Of a stretch of 5,071 nt of DNA, positions 5,055 through 5,071 are shown in pieces (positions within the stretch are counted from its first letter, which is position 1; the number at the start of each line of letters is the position of its first letter). The notes under the pieces were generated by a model, which searched no databases, was not told the origin of the DNA, and was given only the letters and a program-made list of their open reading frames with translations. The stretch covers positions 1 to 5,071 of the forward strand of contig JAAZID010000095.1 of the NCBI GenBank assembly GCA_012510295.1, in the 5' to 3' direction. The position numbers were made by a program, and so were the translations under genes. Origin of the DNA: Methanomicrobiales archaeon (GTDB lineage Archaea; Halobacteriota; Methanomicrobia; Methanomicrobiales; Methanoculleaceae).

Positions 5055-5071
5055 TGTGCCGAGAGTATACC
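5054..5071 (+). CDS. Possible start of a translationally coupled gene, cut by the window edge
   Basis: The TGA of the winged-helix gene and an ATG share one base (TGATG), and a GGAG site lies 7 bases upstream. Only six codons (MCREYT) are visible, so no function can be proposed. If real, the regulator and this gene form a two-gene cassette. Confidence 0.35.

Noticed and set aside
1..5071. CRISPR array, insertion sequence or attachment site
   Set aside because: No regularly spaced repeats, transposase motifs, terminal inverted repeats or tRNA-flanking duplications were seen.

Overview
The window looks like a piece of a GC-rich euryarchaeal genome, most probably a methanogen of the Methanomicrobiales (Methanoculleus-like). 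The evidence is a glutamate synthase split into separate genes with a ferredoxin module fused to the FMN subunit, an archaeal Mrp/NBP35-type ATPase, TATA-like boxes about 55 bases upstream of start codons, and strong Shine-Dalgarno sequences (GAGGT, GGAGG, GGGAGG). The lineage is inferred from gene style; no rRNA or methanogenesis gene is present to prove it.

Left part (1-2911, all minus strand): a three-gene glutamate synthase operon read from right to left. It encodes the class II glutamine amidotransferase subunit (2911-1856), then the ferredoxin-FMN synthase subunit (1859-342, ATGA overlap), then the GXGXG beta-helix subunit (336-1, cut by the window edge). Together they would correspond to the large subunit of bacterial GltB. 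Glutamine would be hydrolysed in the first subunit and the ammonia channelled to the FMN/Fe-S subunit, which reductively aminates 2-oxoglutarate. The N-terminal 2[4Fe-4S] module probably takes the place of the bacterial GltD electron input. Two departures from the textbook enzyme stand out: a Gln where class II amidotransferases carry a glutamine-binding Arg, and a fourth Cys in the FMN-domain Fe-S motif.

Middle (2912-3319): a gene-free spacer of about 400 bases. It holds the AT-rich promoter of the glutamate synthase operon, two copies of an 11-base repeat with a palindromic core, a nested GC-rich dyad, and a perfect 8-bp stem-loop just past the end of the next operon.

Right-centre (3320-4538, minus strand): a two-gene operon of an Mrp/NBP35 iron-sulfur carrier ATPase and, one base after its stop codon, a small acidic protein of unknown function. 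A clear TATA-like box lies upstream (4592-4599).

Right end (4539-5071): a 306-base spacer, then a plus-strand gene for a 69-residue winged-helix protein resembling the C-terminal DNA-binding domains attached to Fic-type and related proteins. Its start codon lies inside a perfect 9-bp inverted repeat, a plausible autoregulatory operator. Its stop codon overlaps the start of another possible gene that leaves the window. This plus-strand pair is the least explained part of the window.
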